Source of the DNA: Candidatus Chloroploca asiatica | GTDB taxonomy: Bacteria; Chloroflexota; Chloroflexia; Chloroflexales; Chloroflexaceae | Reading direction: 5' to 3' | DNA length: 64,000 nucleotides | Assembly: GCF_002532075.1 (NCBI RefSeq) | Contig: NZ_LYXE01000078.1 | Coordinates: forward strand, 16,695-80,694 | In this document: piece after piece, positions 16,354-24,430 of the stretch | Layout: each line of letters starts with the position of its first letter | How positions within the stretch are numbered: the stretch's first letter is position 1 | Notes under the pieces: model-generated | Databases searched by the model: none | What the model was told of the DNA's origin: nothing | The model's input: only the letters and a program-made list of their open reading frames with translations | Program-made: the position numbers and the translations under genes

Positions 16354-17043
16354 ATGAAAACAATCCTGGTGGTAGACGATGAACCTGGCATTGTCCAGAT
16401 TGCCCGCGATTACCTTGATCGTGCGGGCTTTCGTGTGCTTACGGCTGATGATGGGCCTGGGGCTTTACGCCTTGCCCGTACCGAGCACCCCCATTTGCTC
16501 GTGCTTGATCTGATGCTGCCAGGGATGGACGGCCTCGATGTGACCAGGGCGCTGCGTCAAGATCAGGCGACCCGCAAATTGCCGATCATTATGCTGACCG
16601 CCCGCGTCGAAGAGGCTGATCGCCTGATTGGCCTCGAGCTCGGGGCTGATGATTATATGACCAAGCCCTTTAGCCCCCGTGAGCTTGTCGCCCGCGTGCG
16701 CGCGGTGTTGCGCCGTACCGAAGATACTCCTCCCCCTGCTGCTCTTATCCAGATCGGCGCGTTGAGCATTGACCTCGAACGACGTGTCGTCCGTCGCAAT
16801 GGGATCGCTATTGAACTCACGGCTACCGAGTTTGATCTGCTTGCGGTGCTCGCGCGTGAACCCGGACGGCCTTTTACTCGTAGTCAGTTGCTCGATATCG
16901 TCTTTGATCTGACCTATGCTGGGTACGATCGCACGGTTGATGCCCATATTAAAAATCTGCGCCGTAAAATTCAGCCTGATCCCGCTGGTCTCCAGTATAT
17001 TGTGACTGTCTATGGGGTTGGGTATAAATGTCTTGAATTGTGA
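16354..17043 (+). CDS. OmpR/PhoB-type response regulator
   Basis: The receiver domain has the acidic pair DDE at residues 8-10, the phospho-accepting Asp at about 52 in LVLDLMLPGMDG, the conserved Thr in IIMLTAR and the Lys in DDYMTKPF. A winged-helix DNA-binding domain follows (ELTATEFDLLAVLAREPG, TVDAHIKNLRRKI). The 229-residue length is standard. The cognate kinase starts 6 bp after the stop. The signal cannot be read; the linked small membrane protein and MoeA gene suggest an envelope or metal-cofactor response. Confidence 0.95.
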   Translation: MKTILVVDDEPGIVQIARDYLDRAGFRVLTADDGPGALRLARTEHPHLLVLDLMLPGMDGLDVTRALRQDQATRKLPIIMLTARVEEADRLIGLELGADDYMTKPFSPRELVARVRAVLRRTEDTPPPAALIQIGALSIDLERRVVRRNGIAIELTATEFDLLAVLAREPGRPFTRSQLLDIVFDLTYAGYDRTVDAHIKNLRRKIQPDPAGLQYIVTVYGVGYKCLEL

Positions 17044-17049
17044 AAGCAT

Positions 17050-18642
17050 ATGCGTAAACAACCCCGTGTTTTTAGCCTGATGCTGACTGCCTTTGGTCTT
17101 GTTATTGTGCTGGGCATCGGTGGCATGCTGCTCTTTTTCTGGGTTGCGGTGCTCAGTTTTCAGCGTGGGCATGATGATTGGGGGGCGCCGCCCGAGTTTG
17201 TGGCCCGCGGCGAAGCTTCACGCCTGGCCCAGGTCTATCGCCGCGAGGGTTCGTGGGAGGGGGTCGAGCCACGCTTCGATGTGATCGAGCGCCAGTTGCG
17301 CGATGATCGCTGGCAGAGCATTACGCTGCTTGATGCCGATGGGCAGGTTGTCTCACGGCGCATTGGGACTGAGCCGATGATGCCGATGATGCCGATGATG
17401 CCGATGATGGCTGCCTCGGCTGAAAGCTTGCCTGTCCGCCCACCACGTGGCACGACACTGCCTCTTGTGCCCGTTCCTCCCGAAGCGGTTGTGCCAGGTA
17501 CACGCCCCTCTTCTGATGAGATTGGCTCGCCGCCCAATGCTGTCCAGACGATCGCTGCCGATGGCCAGGTTCTCTTGACGATTCCTATTCAGTTGCGCGG
17601 TGAGACCGTGGGGGCGCTGGTGATCGATTATGCCAGTGGCGAAGGGCGGACGTTCGGCTTCGCTAATCTTGCCCGCGGGGTTGGCGCCGCCGGTTTGGCC
17701 CTGGGCGGGATCTTGCTGGGCCTGGCGATCTTCTTTTCGCGCCGGATCAGTACGCCCCTTGCGCAACTCAACCAGGCGGCCCAGGCACTGACGGCAGGTG
17801 ATATGCAGGTGCGGGTCGAGCCGGGCCGCGTGCGCGAGGTGGCCGATCTGGCGCTTAGTTTCAATCAACTGGCTGATGCCCTGGCTGCGGCTGACCAGCA
17901 ACGGCGTCAGTTGACCGCCGATGTTGCGCACGAGTTGCGTACCCCGCTCTCGATCATCAAAGGTCGCCTCGAAGGGGTGCAGGATGGCGTCTATGAACCC
18001 GATCAATCGCAGATCGCTGGTCTGCTTAGCGAAGTTGCGTTGCTCGAACGCTTGATCGAGGATCTGCGCTTGCTCGCGCTGGCTGATGCCGGTCAACTCG
18101 CGCTCTATCCCGAACCTTGCGCCCCGGCCCACCTGTTGCACGATACGGCACGCTCGTTTGCCCGCCAGTCCGAGGAACAGGCGGTCGCGTTGCACGTGGA
18201 AGCCGCCGACGCGCTGCCCGAGGTGCTGGTCGATCCCCAGCGCATCAGTCAGGTACTCGGCAATCTGGTCGGCAATGCGCTGCGCCATACACCCCCAGGC
18301 GGCCAGATAACCCTGTCGGCGCAGGTTGTTGCTGATGAGGGTGTCGCGTTTGCGGTGAGCGATACAGGTCACGGGATTGCGCCTGCCGATCTTCCCCATA
18401 TCTTTGACCGCTTCTATCGCGTTGATCGCGCCCGCTCACGTAGCGCCGGCGGGGCCGGCCTCGGTCTTGCCATTGCTCGCCGCATCATCGAAACCCACAG
18501 CGGCACGATCAATGTGACGAGCACGCTCGGCCACGGCACGACGATGCGCTTTGTCTTGCCCCTTGAACCGGCCAGCGATGGTACAATAGATCGTGCGCTG
18601 CCCCATCAAGGCAGCGCAGATGATCAAACCCTGCCAGCGTGA
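17050..18642 (+). CDS. Sensor histidine kinase with HAMP domain and a Pro-Met-Met tandem repeat
   Basis: A membrane helix at about residues 10-35 is followed by an extracytoplasmic sensor part, a second helix near 215-240, HAMP, the H-box DVAHELRTPLSII (phosphorylated His about 294), and the ATPase boxes GNLVGNALRHT, DTGHGIAPADLP and GGAGLGLAIA. The sensor part contains four exact copies of a 9-bp unit (17374-17409) giving Pro-Met-Met repeats, which could vary in copy number. It is the partner of the preceding regulator. Its stop overlaps the MoeA leader. Confidence 0.95.
   Translation: MRKQPRVFSLMLTAFGLVIVLGIGGMLLFFWVAVLSFQRGHDDWGAPPEFVARGEASRLAQVYRREGSWEGVEPRFDVIERQLRDDRWQSITLLDADGQVVSRRIGTEPMMPMMPMMPMMAASAESLPVRPPRGTTLPLVPVPPEAVVPGTRPSSDEIGSPPNAVQTIAADGQVLLTIPIQLRGETVGALVIDYASGEGRTFGFANLARGVGAAGLALGGILLGLAIFFSRRISTPLAQLNQAAQALTAGDMQVRVEPGRVREVADLALSFNQLADALAAADQQRRQLTADVAHELRTPLSIIKGRLEGVQDGVYEPDQSQIAGLLSEVALLERLIEDLRLLALADAGQLALYPEPCAPAHLLHDTARSFARQSEEQAVALHVEAADALPEVLVDPQRISQVLGNLVGNALRHTPPGGQITLSAQVVADEGVAFAVSDTGHGIAPADLPHIFDRFYRVDRARSRSAGGAGLGLAIARRIIETHSGTINVTSTLGHGTTMRFVLPLEPASDGTIDRALPHQGSADDQTLPA
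17374..17409 (+). repeat. Four tandem 9-bp units inside the sensor domain
   Basis: CCGATGATG is repeated four times without a mismatch and encodes PMMPMMPMMPMM. In-frame repeats of this size can expand or shrink by slippage without breaking the frame. Confidence 0.9.
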
Positions 18643-18650
18643 GGAATGGC

Positions 18651-19880
18651 ATGCCAGAGTCGCCCTATCCGATGGTGTCGGTTGACGAGGCCCAGCAGAT
18701 GATCATGGGCCGAGTGGTGCCGCTCGAAGCTGAAGAAGTTGATGCGCTGACTGCCGATGGGCGTGTGCTTGCCCACGTGATCCAGGCGCCGCTGAATATT
18801 CCCGATGTGCCCAAGGCGGCGATGGATGGCTATGCGCTGCGTACCGACGATGGCCTGAAGCCGCGTCGTATCGTCGCCGAGTTGACGGCTGGCACGGCTG
18901 CCGGGGTGTCGCTCGAACCAGGCACAGCCGTGCGCATTATGACCGGTGCGCCAATGCCTGCCGGTGCCGATGCGATGCTTCCTGTCGAACTCGCCGAGGA
19001 GCACGCTGGCTGGCTGACGTTGCACCACACGTTGCAATCTGGTCACCATGTGCATACCGTGGGTCAGGATGCTGCTCAGGGCGCGACAATCCTGCCGCAA
19101 GGCACCGTGATTGGCACGCCAGAACTTGGTTTGCTCGCTACCTTTGGCCTCACCAGAGTGCAGGTCTATCGCCGCCCGCGGGTTGCTGTGCTGGCGACTG
19201 GTGATGAAGTGATCGAGCCAGGCTTACCTCGCCCTGCTGGCGCAGTCTATGACTCGAATCGCTACGCCTTGATGGCGGCGTTGCGCGAGGCGGGCTGCGA
19301 GGTTCTCTCCCTCGGCATTGCCCCTGATGACCACGCCAAGCAGCGCGAAGCCCTTCTCTACGGGCTCGAAGCGGCTGATGTGCTTGTCACGAGCGGCGGC
19401 GTCAGCATGGGTTCACGCGATCTGATCAAGCCCCTGCTCGCCGAACTTGGTACCGTTCACTTTGGGCGCATCGCCTTCAAGCCGGGCAAGCCAACTACGT
19501 TTGCCACCGTGGGTTCCAAACTCGCGTTCGGGTTGCCGGGCTATCCCGTCTCCTCACTGGTCTCGTGCGAGGTCTTTGTGCGCCCAGCCCTCCGCGCTTT
19601 GCAGGGCGATCCGCATCCCTGGCGCCCCCGCGTGCGCGTGCGCCTCAGCACCCCGATCCGCCCCTCACACGACCGCCCCGAATATCAACGGGTCACCATT
19701 CGTCAAGAAGGCCTGCATCTCGTGGCGGGAACAACCGGCGGCCAGGGGAGTTCCCGCCTGATGTCGCTCCTCGGAGCCAACGGGCTTTTGCTTGTCCCCC
19801 CCGGCAAGGCGATCTATCCTGTCGGCACCGAACTCGATGCGCTGTTGACGGCCTCTTTTGTTGCCACCAAGCCCGCATAG
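18651..19880 (+). CDS. moeA: Molybdopterin molybdenumtransferase MoeA
   Basis: The start at 18651 has GAGG six bases upstream, inside the kinase stop region. The 409 residues follow the MoeA plan: VSVDEAQQMI, PDVPKAAMDGYALR near residue 45, RIMTGAPMPAGADAMLPVE, VAVLATGDEV with the AGAVYDSNRYAL segment, TSGGVSMGSRDLIKP, FKPGKPTTFA and GLPGYPVSSLVSCEVFV. It inserts molybdenum into adenylylated molybdopterin. Its position directly after a two-component system suggests regulated supply of the cofactor. The stop codon lies inside the hairpin at 19860-19896. Confidence 0.95.
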   Translation: MPESPYPMVSVDEAQQMIMGRVVPLEAEEVDALTADGRVLAHVIQAPLNIPDVPKAAMDGYALRTDDGLKPRRIVAELTAGTAAGVSLEPGTAVRIMTGAPMPAGADAMLPVELAEEHAGWLTLHHTLQSGHHVHTVGQDAAQGATILPQGTVIGTPELGLLATFGLTRVQVYRRPRVAVLATGDEVIEPGLPRPAGAVYDSNRYALMAALREAGCEVLSLGIAPDDHAKQREALLYGLEAADVLVTSGGVSMGSRDLIKPLLAELGTVHFGRIAFKPGKPTTFATVGSKLAFGLPGYPVSSLVSCEVFVRPALRALQGDPHPWRPRVRVRLSTPIRPSHDRPEYQRVTIRQEGLHLVAGTTGGQGSSRLMSLLGANGLLLVPPGKAIYPVGTELDALLTASFVATKPA

Positions 19881-19896
19881 CGGGCTTGGTGGCAAC
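19860..19896. terminator. Perfect 17-bp hairpin at the end of moeA
   Basis: GTTGCCACCAAGCCCGC pairs with its complement around an ATA loop; the moeA stop TAG is in the loop and arm. It sits between two convergent genes and could terminate both. Confidence 0.6.
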
Positions 19897-19902
19897 AGTG
19901 TA

Positions 19903-20274
19903 TCACCGTTTCACTACGATGCGCAGTTGCTCGCTCGGATGGAGCGAACAGACCAACTCGAATGTCCCGGGGCCAGCAAAGTGCTGGATAAAGCGTTGCC
20001 CAGGGGCAACCCGATATGGCCCGATCGTGATCGCCTCGTCGTCGTCGTTCTGGATTACAAGCGTATCCTGTTCGCTCAGGCGCAAGACGATCTCTTGGGG
20101 AAAGAGGTCGATCTCTTCCCCTGCGGCAAGCCGCACCGCCGTACCGGGCGGCACGCTAATCACCAGCGTGCGCTGCACTTGGTCACGCATATTCAGCCAC
20201 CAGATGCTTCCAATGCCTACCCCAACCAGCAGAACAAGCCCCACCAGACTAAGCAGCAGAGAACGACGATGCAC
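19903..20274 (-). CDS. Membrane-anchored cupredoxin-like protein
   Basis: GGGAGG five bases before a GTG at 20274 marks the start, one base after the Sco stop. The 123 residues begin with a membrane anchor (LLLSLVGLVLLVGVGIGSIWW). A beta-rich domain ends with GPYRVAPGQRFIQHFAGPGTFELVCSLHPSEQLRI. The C-x-L-H-P arrangement with an upstream His resembles a type-1 copper loop, though the first copper His position is uncertain. It is the third gene of the PCu(A)C-Sco operon and likely faces outward in copper or electron transfer. Confidence 0.68.
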   Translation of the reverse strand: MHRRSLLLSLVGLVLLVGVGIGSIWWLNMRDQVQRTLVISVPPGTAVRLAAGEEIDLFPQEIVLRLSEQDTLVIQNDDDEAITIGPYRVAPGQRFIQHFAGPGTFELVCSLHPSEQLRIVVKR

Positions 20275-20275
20275 C

Positions 20276-20869
20276 TCAGCCTCCCTCACGGGCGAGTAGG
20301 CGCAGGTCGGCGGTGATGTCTTCCACCGCGGTGCCGTGGGCAAAGAGGATCCGCCAGTTCCCGGCTTTGTCAATCGCGTAGATAAACCCCGAATGATCGA
20401 TGGTATACCCCATTGCCGAATTCGGCAACTCGCGCTGCTCTGAATAGACCCCGTACGACTTTAGAATCGGCGCAAGCGTGGCCTCATCACCGCGCAAACC
20501 CTTAAAGCGCGGATCAAACGCTGTGACATATTGCTGCAAGCGTTCGCTCGTATCGCGTTCAGGATCAAGGCTAACCAGGGCTACCTGAATCGCCTCGGCA
20601 TCCGCCCCGAGTTCCCGACTCACGACCGACAGATCGGCCAGCGCCGCTGGACAAATATCAGGGCACATCGTAAACCCAAAAAAGAGCACAACGACCTGCC
20701 CTTTCTGCTCACTCAGCGTAAATGGTTGGCCCTGTTCATCAATCAATGTGAAATCAAAAGCTGGCTCAGCGGGCTCCAGTACCGTCCCGCGAAACTGAGG
20801 CGCACTCGGCCCACAGGCAGTTAGCATCAATAACACCATCCCTAGCAGGATGAAGGAGTATTGTTTCAT
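20276..20869 (-). CDS. SCO1/SenC-family copper chaperone lipoprotein
   Basis: The 197 residues start with a lipoprotein signal (LLMLTACG) and adopt a thioredoxin-like fold. The copper site is present: FTMCPDICP gives the CxxxC pair and TIDHSGFIY the distal His. VVLFFGFT and VALVSLDPERDT are typical Sco segments. It helps build the CuA centre of cytochrome c oxidase on the outer face of the membrane. It lies between PCu(A)C and the cupredoxin gene on one strand, a common grouping for oxidase assembly. Confidence 0.93.
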   Translation of the reverse strand: MKQYSFILLGMVLLMLTACGPSAPQFRGTVLEPAEPAFDFTLIDEQGQPFTLSEQKGQVVVLFFGFTMCPDICPAALADLSVVSRELGADAEAIQVALVSLDPERDTSERLQQYVTAFDPRFKGLRGDEATLAPILKSYGVYSEQRELPNSAMGYTIDHSGFIYAIDKAGNWRILFAHGTAVEDITADLRLLAREGG

Positions 20870-20918
20870 TATGAACACCTCAAAGCAACAGGTTTTAAGG
20901 GCATCAGCCCTGAATGTC

Positions 20919-20948
20919 ATGGGGATGGGGCGAACGCCCCATCCCCAT
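20919..20948. terminator. 14-bp perfect hairpin between PCu(A)C and Sco genes
   Basis: ATGGGGATGGGGCG pairs with its complement around an AA loop. Inside an operon it may attenuate or stabilise the RNA rather than end it. Confidence 0.45.
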
Positions 20949-20952
20949 CCCC

Positions 20953-21504
20953 TTACGGCTGACGTACAACGGCATTCACCTCGACGGTTCCTGCTCGCTC
21001 AAAAGTCAGCGTCACCGGAATGCTCTCACCTTCCTTCACATCCCTGGTAACATCAATGAACATCACGTGAAACCCACCCGGACGTAGTTCCACCTCGCCG
21101 CCAGCAGGAACCTCGATCTTCTCGACCGGGCGCATACGCATGACATTGTCTTCCATCAAGACATTGTGCAGTTCAATGGTCTCGGCAATGTCGGCAGCGG
21201 CTGCCAGAAGATAGTCCGGTTCACTGCCACTGTTCTTGATAACCATATACCCTGCCGTCGTCGTTCCTGCCGACATAGACCCATGTTCCGTTGTCTGATC
21301 CATCGTCCCATGCCCGCTTCCGCCCTGGGCATTGCCCTCCATCGGCATCGCAGCCATATTAGCGGGCCGTACCCAGGCATCACGGATTTCAAGCGCCATC
21401 CCCGTCGCAGGGGCTACCGCAGGTGTTGTCGTCGGGGCAGCCCCACAGGCCGCCAGGATCAGACTGCTGATTGCCAGCAGGATCACGCTTATTGTGTTTC
21501 GCAT
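20953..21504 (-). CDS. PCu(A)C-type periplasmic copper chaperone lipoprotein
   Basis: The 183 residues start with a lipoprotein signal (SSLILAACG). The DUF461/PCu(A)C copper motif is present: the first His in IELHNVLMEDNVMRM and the final GGFHVMF supply the His/Met ligands. Between IRDAWVRPAN and GYMVIKN there is an extra loop rich in Met, His and Gly (PMEGNAQGGSGHGTM region), which may add a copper-loading site. The protein delivers Cu(I) toward the oxidase CuA site, consistent with the Sco gene downstream. Confidence 0.92.
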   Translation of the reverse strand: MRNTISVILLAISSLILAACGAAPTTTPAVAPATGMALEIRDAWVRPANMAAMPMEGNAQGGSGHGTMDQTTEHGSMSAGTTTAGYMVIKNSGSEPDYLLAAAADIAETIELHNVLMEDNVMRMRPVEKIEVPAGGEVELRPGGFHVMFIDVTRDVKEGESIPVTLTFERAGTVEVNAVVRQP

Positions 21505-21558
21505 TGTTGTTCGCTTTCTCTTCCTTATGAGACGGCAACGTACGTTCGAGTAGAGACC

Positions 21559-21591
21559 AGACCTCACACGCCTGCCAGACCTGTGAGGTCT
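21559..21591. repeat. AGACCTCACAGGTCT-type inverted repeat, copy 2
   Basis: AGACCTCACACGCC and AGACCTGTGAGGTCT flank a short spacer, just upstream of the PCu(A)C start. It matches the copies at 14879 and inside 24291-24396. Confidence 0.6.
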
Positions 21592-21635
21592 AGCCCGCGT
21601 CATGCAGAGCGAATTATGTACTTGAACACCATCAA

Positions 21636-22003
21636 TGGTCTGTCAACCAAGTTTCGTGATATGCTGGAGTACCGGCTTTAGCCGGCTGAAGCCGGTACTC
21701 CCTTCGGTAGTCTGTCAACCAAGTTTCCCGATGTTGTGTCACCCTGAGCGGAGCGAAGGGTCTCAGGCGTTCAGACGGCAGAGATGCTTCGCTCCGCTCC
21801 TAAGAAACAACATCTCATGCTCGGAGCGCAACGGCTCCACGGTCATTCCGAACGGAGCCGTAGGCGCAGTGAGGAATCTGCACGGATCGGCATGGAAGAC
21901 TCCTCACTCCGTTCGGGGTGACAAGGGCGGGCCTAGGCAACACCCTGGTTGCTCACGGCATCACTGGCCCGTGGGCCATGTGGTGCTCAGCATGACAAGG
22001 CTG
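21636..22003. repeat. Mosaic of dispersed repeats (no gene)
   Basis: This stretch holds two direct copies of GTCTGTCAACCAAGTTTC (about 70 bp apart), a hairpin GAGTACCGGCTTTAGCCGG...GCCGGTACTC, a CACCCTGAGCGGAGCGAAGGG block, and at 21869-22003 a second copy of the repeat at 3048-3206. No coding sequence is supported. The GTCTGTCAAC block also occurs inverted near 34845 and, less well, near 31190. Confidence 0.7.
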
Positions 22004-22016
22004 GGAGCATGTCAGA

Positions 22017-22421
22017 TTACTTGAAGCGAAGACCATTACGCTGACACAGTCGGCGCGGAGGCGGCACCGGCGGAGCATCGCCCATCCGCCTTTGCCAGAG
22101 GGGTGTATGCGCTCTGAGGCTATCTTGGAGGCGCAGAGCCAGGATAAGCAGCGCCGCAAGGGCTAAGTCCCCTTGCGTCAGGCTCTGAATCAGTCCTGGA
22201 CTAAGCGCCGGGGGGAGGTTCTGGGCGAAGGCAAGGGTGTGACCACAGACAAAGGGTGATGCTTCATCAGTCGGGGCACCCCAAGGAAAGGGCACTGAGC
22301 AGTGCAGAATACAGGCAAGCAAGGTGCCTGGCAAGATAAAACTCAGGAGGGCACTGATCCAGGTACGATGCATAGCGAACCGGATCAGCCGTGACATCTG
22401 TTGGTGATGCGGTACAGCCAT
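22017..22421 (-). CDS. Small hypothetical membrane protein with Cys/His residues
   Basis: The 134-residue frame has hydrophobic stretches at about 22-40 (SALLSFILPGTLLACILHC) and 85-100. A C-x-x-H-C pair lies at the end of the first helix, with a further Cys-Gly-His later. The C terminus is basic and Pro-rich. No family is recognised. In-frame starts at 22421, 22397 and 22373 cannot be separated, as none has a clear ribosome binding site. Its position next to the copper operon and its Cys/His residues hint at metal contact, but this is weak. Confidence 0.45.
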   Translation of the reverse strand: MAVPHHQQMSRLIRFAMHRTWISALLSFILPGTLLACILHCSVPFPWGAPTDEASPFVCGHTLAFAQNLPPALSPGLIQSLTQGDLALAALLILALRLQDSLRAHTPLWQRRMGDAPPVPPPRRLCQRNGLRFK

Positions 22422-22468
22422 ACCATGATTATGAGCCAGGTATCACAAGATTGCAAATAAGGCAACGC

Positions 22469-23131
22469 TTATTCAAGCTCCGTCCCATTGATCATCAGCC
22501 CAAACTTGCATTGCAAACGAGCCGCCGCCGAGCGACACATCACCATCCGCGAGAGAAAGATCGCAAAATAGTCCATGACAGTCGCAATTGATGGGTCAAT
22601 CGTCATATTCAGCACAATCCGTCGTTCGTCGGCAACGACCTCAAGGGTTGAGCGCGTGACGGCCAGATTGACCCGATCATGAATGTCATGCTTTGCTGGA
22701 TCAGGTTCGTGTACCCGTGAAAGATGCACATCGGCTTTATCGGCAAGAATCAAGGCCGCCGCAATCGCACTCGTTGCATGACCATACTCCTCTTCGTGAT
22801 TGCCAATCGCACAAATAATGACAAGGATTTCTGATAACTCCATGCCCAGTTCGCCAAGCAACTCCTTCGCCAGCATTGCGCCAGTCTGACCATGCAACTG
22901 GCGATTGATCAGATTGCCAATATCGTGCAGCATCCCGGCAATGGCCGCCAGTTCACCTTCACGCTCAGGATACCCGAGCTCGGCAAGTACCCGGTGAGCC
23001 GCTTTGCTTACGCGGGTCGCGTGACGTACACCGTGTTCCGTGTAGCCGATCTGTCGCAAGTTTTCGTTGGCCGCATGGAGGTACGCAAGTGTGGTTGGAT
23101 GCTCACGCACCTGTTGGATCGAGACGGGCAT
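22469..23131 (-). CDS. HD-domain phosphohydrolase
   Basis: AAGGAG before the ATG at 23131 fixes the start of 220 residues. The HD metal motif is present: the first His in YTEHGVRHATRVS, the HD pair in GMLHDIGNLI, a further His in CAIGNHEEEYG, and an Asp in ILADKADVH. These coordinate a divalent metal for hydrolysis of a phosphoester, often a nucleotide. The C-terminal roughly 80 residues (VNLAVTRSTLEVV, LNMTIDPSIATVMDY) form a separate beta-rich region. The substrate is unknown. Confidence 0.85.
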   Translation of the reverse strand: MPVSIQQVREHPTTLAYLHAANENLRQIGYTEHGVRHATRVSKAAHRVLAELGYPEREGELAAIAGMLHDIGNLINRQLHGQTGAMLAKELLGELGMELSEILVIICAIGNHEEEYGHATSAIAAALILADKADVHLSRVHEPDPAKHDIHDRVNLAVTRSTLEVVADERRIVLNMTIDPSIATVMDYFAIFLSRMVMCRSAAARLQCKFGLMINGTELE

Positions 23132-23318
23132 ATGCAAACTCCTTGTTGGCAAGGTTGAAGAACGGGTGGGCGGATTGCGCTGGGCCACTCTTCCAACCCC
23201 TACGCTGTAACTTGAACCAGTACGCTTATATTGGCGCAGACTTTGCCTACGCTTTTTAGTCTGGGGTGCTAGTGGCTAGTATACCAGACGACGCACCATA
23301 TAGTCAGGAGTGCTAACC

Positions 23319-24290
23319 ATGGGTCTGTATCATCAGGCAAACGATTTCCCCGAAGACAACGCTTTTAATGGCTATGAGATGTTGATGGATGCATGCAAGA
23401 ATCTTGAACCCATCAACGTTGCCGTTGTGCATCCCTGTGACGATGTCTCGCTCTCCAGTGCGCTTGATGCCGCCGAGAAGGGCTTGATTATTCCCATACT
23501 GGTTGGGCCTCAGGCTCGGATTCGGGCCGTCGCCGAGGAACACGGGCTTGACCTGAGCCCGTACAAGATTATTGATGTGGAGCATAGCCACGCTTCGGCA
23601 GCGAAGTCTGTGGAACTGATCAGGCTCGGTGCCGCCGAGGCCTTGATGAAAGGGAGCCTGCACACCGATGAGTTGCTGGCCGAGGTGGTCAATAAGGCGA
23701 CTGGTCTGCGTACCGAGCGCCGTATCAGCCACTGTTTCATCATGGATGTGCCGACCTATCCCAAACCCTTGATTGTGACCGACGGTGCGGTGAATATTAC
23801 CCCCAACCTCAAGGCCAAGGCCGATATTTGCCAGAATGCGATCGAACTGGCCCAGGTATTGCGGATCCAGCAACCAAAGGTTGCTGTGCTTTCGGCCGTT
23901 GAGACGATCAATCCCGAGATCCCTTCGACCATTGACGCCGCAGCCCTGTGCAAGATGGCCGACCGTGGTCAGATTGTCGGCGGCATTCTTGATGGCCCCC
24001 TGGCGCTCGACAATGCGATCAGCATGGAGGCCGCCCGTACAAAGAAGATCGTCTCACCCGTGGCTGGTCAGGCCGATATTCTCCTCGTTCCAAACCTTGA
24101 GGCTGGCAACATTCTCGCCAAGCAACTCACTTTCCTGGCCCGCGCCGAGGCGGCCGGGGTGATCATGGGGGCACGGGTGCCAATTATCCTCACAAGTCGC
24201 GCCGATACGCTCCGGGCACGCCTGGCTTCGTGTGCGGTCGCGGTCTTGCTCGTCTATGCCCGTCGTGCGACCCTGAAATCACCAGTCTAG
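23319..24290 (+). CDS. Phosphate acetyl/butyryltransferase
   Basis: AGGAG nine bases before the ATG supports the start. The 323 residues have the PTA/PTB fold: VAVVHPCDDVSLSSALDAA at the N terminus, LIIPILVGP, the LMKGSLHTDELL segment, FIMDVPTYPKPLIVTDGAVNI (starting near residue 148), VAVLSAVE, and the ADILLVPNLEAGNILAKQL segment. The enzyme converts an acyl-CoA and phosphate to acyl phosphate. The acetate kinase gene downstream points to acetyl-CoA/acetate conversion with ATP formation, though the sequence pattern is near phosphate butyryltransferases. Confidence 0.88.
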   Translation: MGLYHQANDFPEDNAFNGYEMLMDACKNLEPINVAVVHPCDDVSLSSALDAAEKGLIIPILVGPQARIRAVAEEHGLDLSPYKIIDVEHSHASAAKSVELIRLGAAEALMKGSLHTDELLAEVVNKATGLRTERRISHCFIMDVPTYPKPLIVTDGAVNITPNLKAKADICQNAIELAQVLRIQQPKVAVLSAVETINPEIPSTIDAAALCKMADRGQIVGGILDGPLALDNAISMEAARTKKIVSPVAGQADILLVPNLEAGNILAKQLTFLARAEAAGVIMGARVPIILTSRADTLRARLASCAVAVLLVYARRATLKSPV

Positions 24291-24396
24291 GCGCAATCCT
24301 TTTCAAATAAGGACGAGAAGAGACTTCACAGGTCTTGATGATGGCGTCCCAATGCCGACGAGCAGACCTGTGAGGTCTTATTTGAATGGTATTGCC
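24291..24396. repeat. MITE-like element with TTCAAATAAG inverted ends
   Basis: Left end GCGCAATCCTTTTCAAATAAG and right end CTTATTTGAATGGTATTGCC form imperfect terminal inverted repeats. Just inside lies an AGACTTCACAGGTCT / AGACCTGTGAGGTCT inverted pair. The ends recur at 16145. It sits between the acyltransferase and acetate kinase genes. Confidence 0.6.
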
Positions 24397-24430
24397 TCTA
24401 AAACTACGCCCGCGCAGCATAAGGAGTTCA

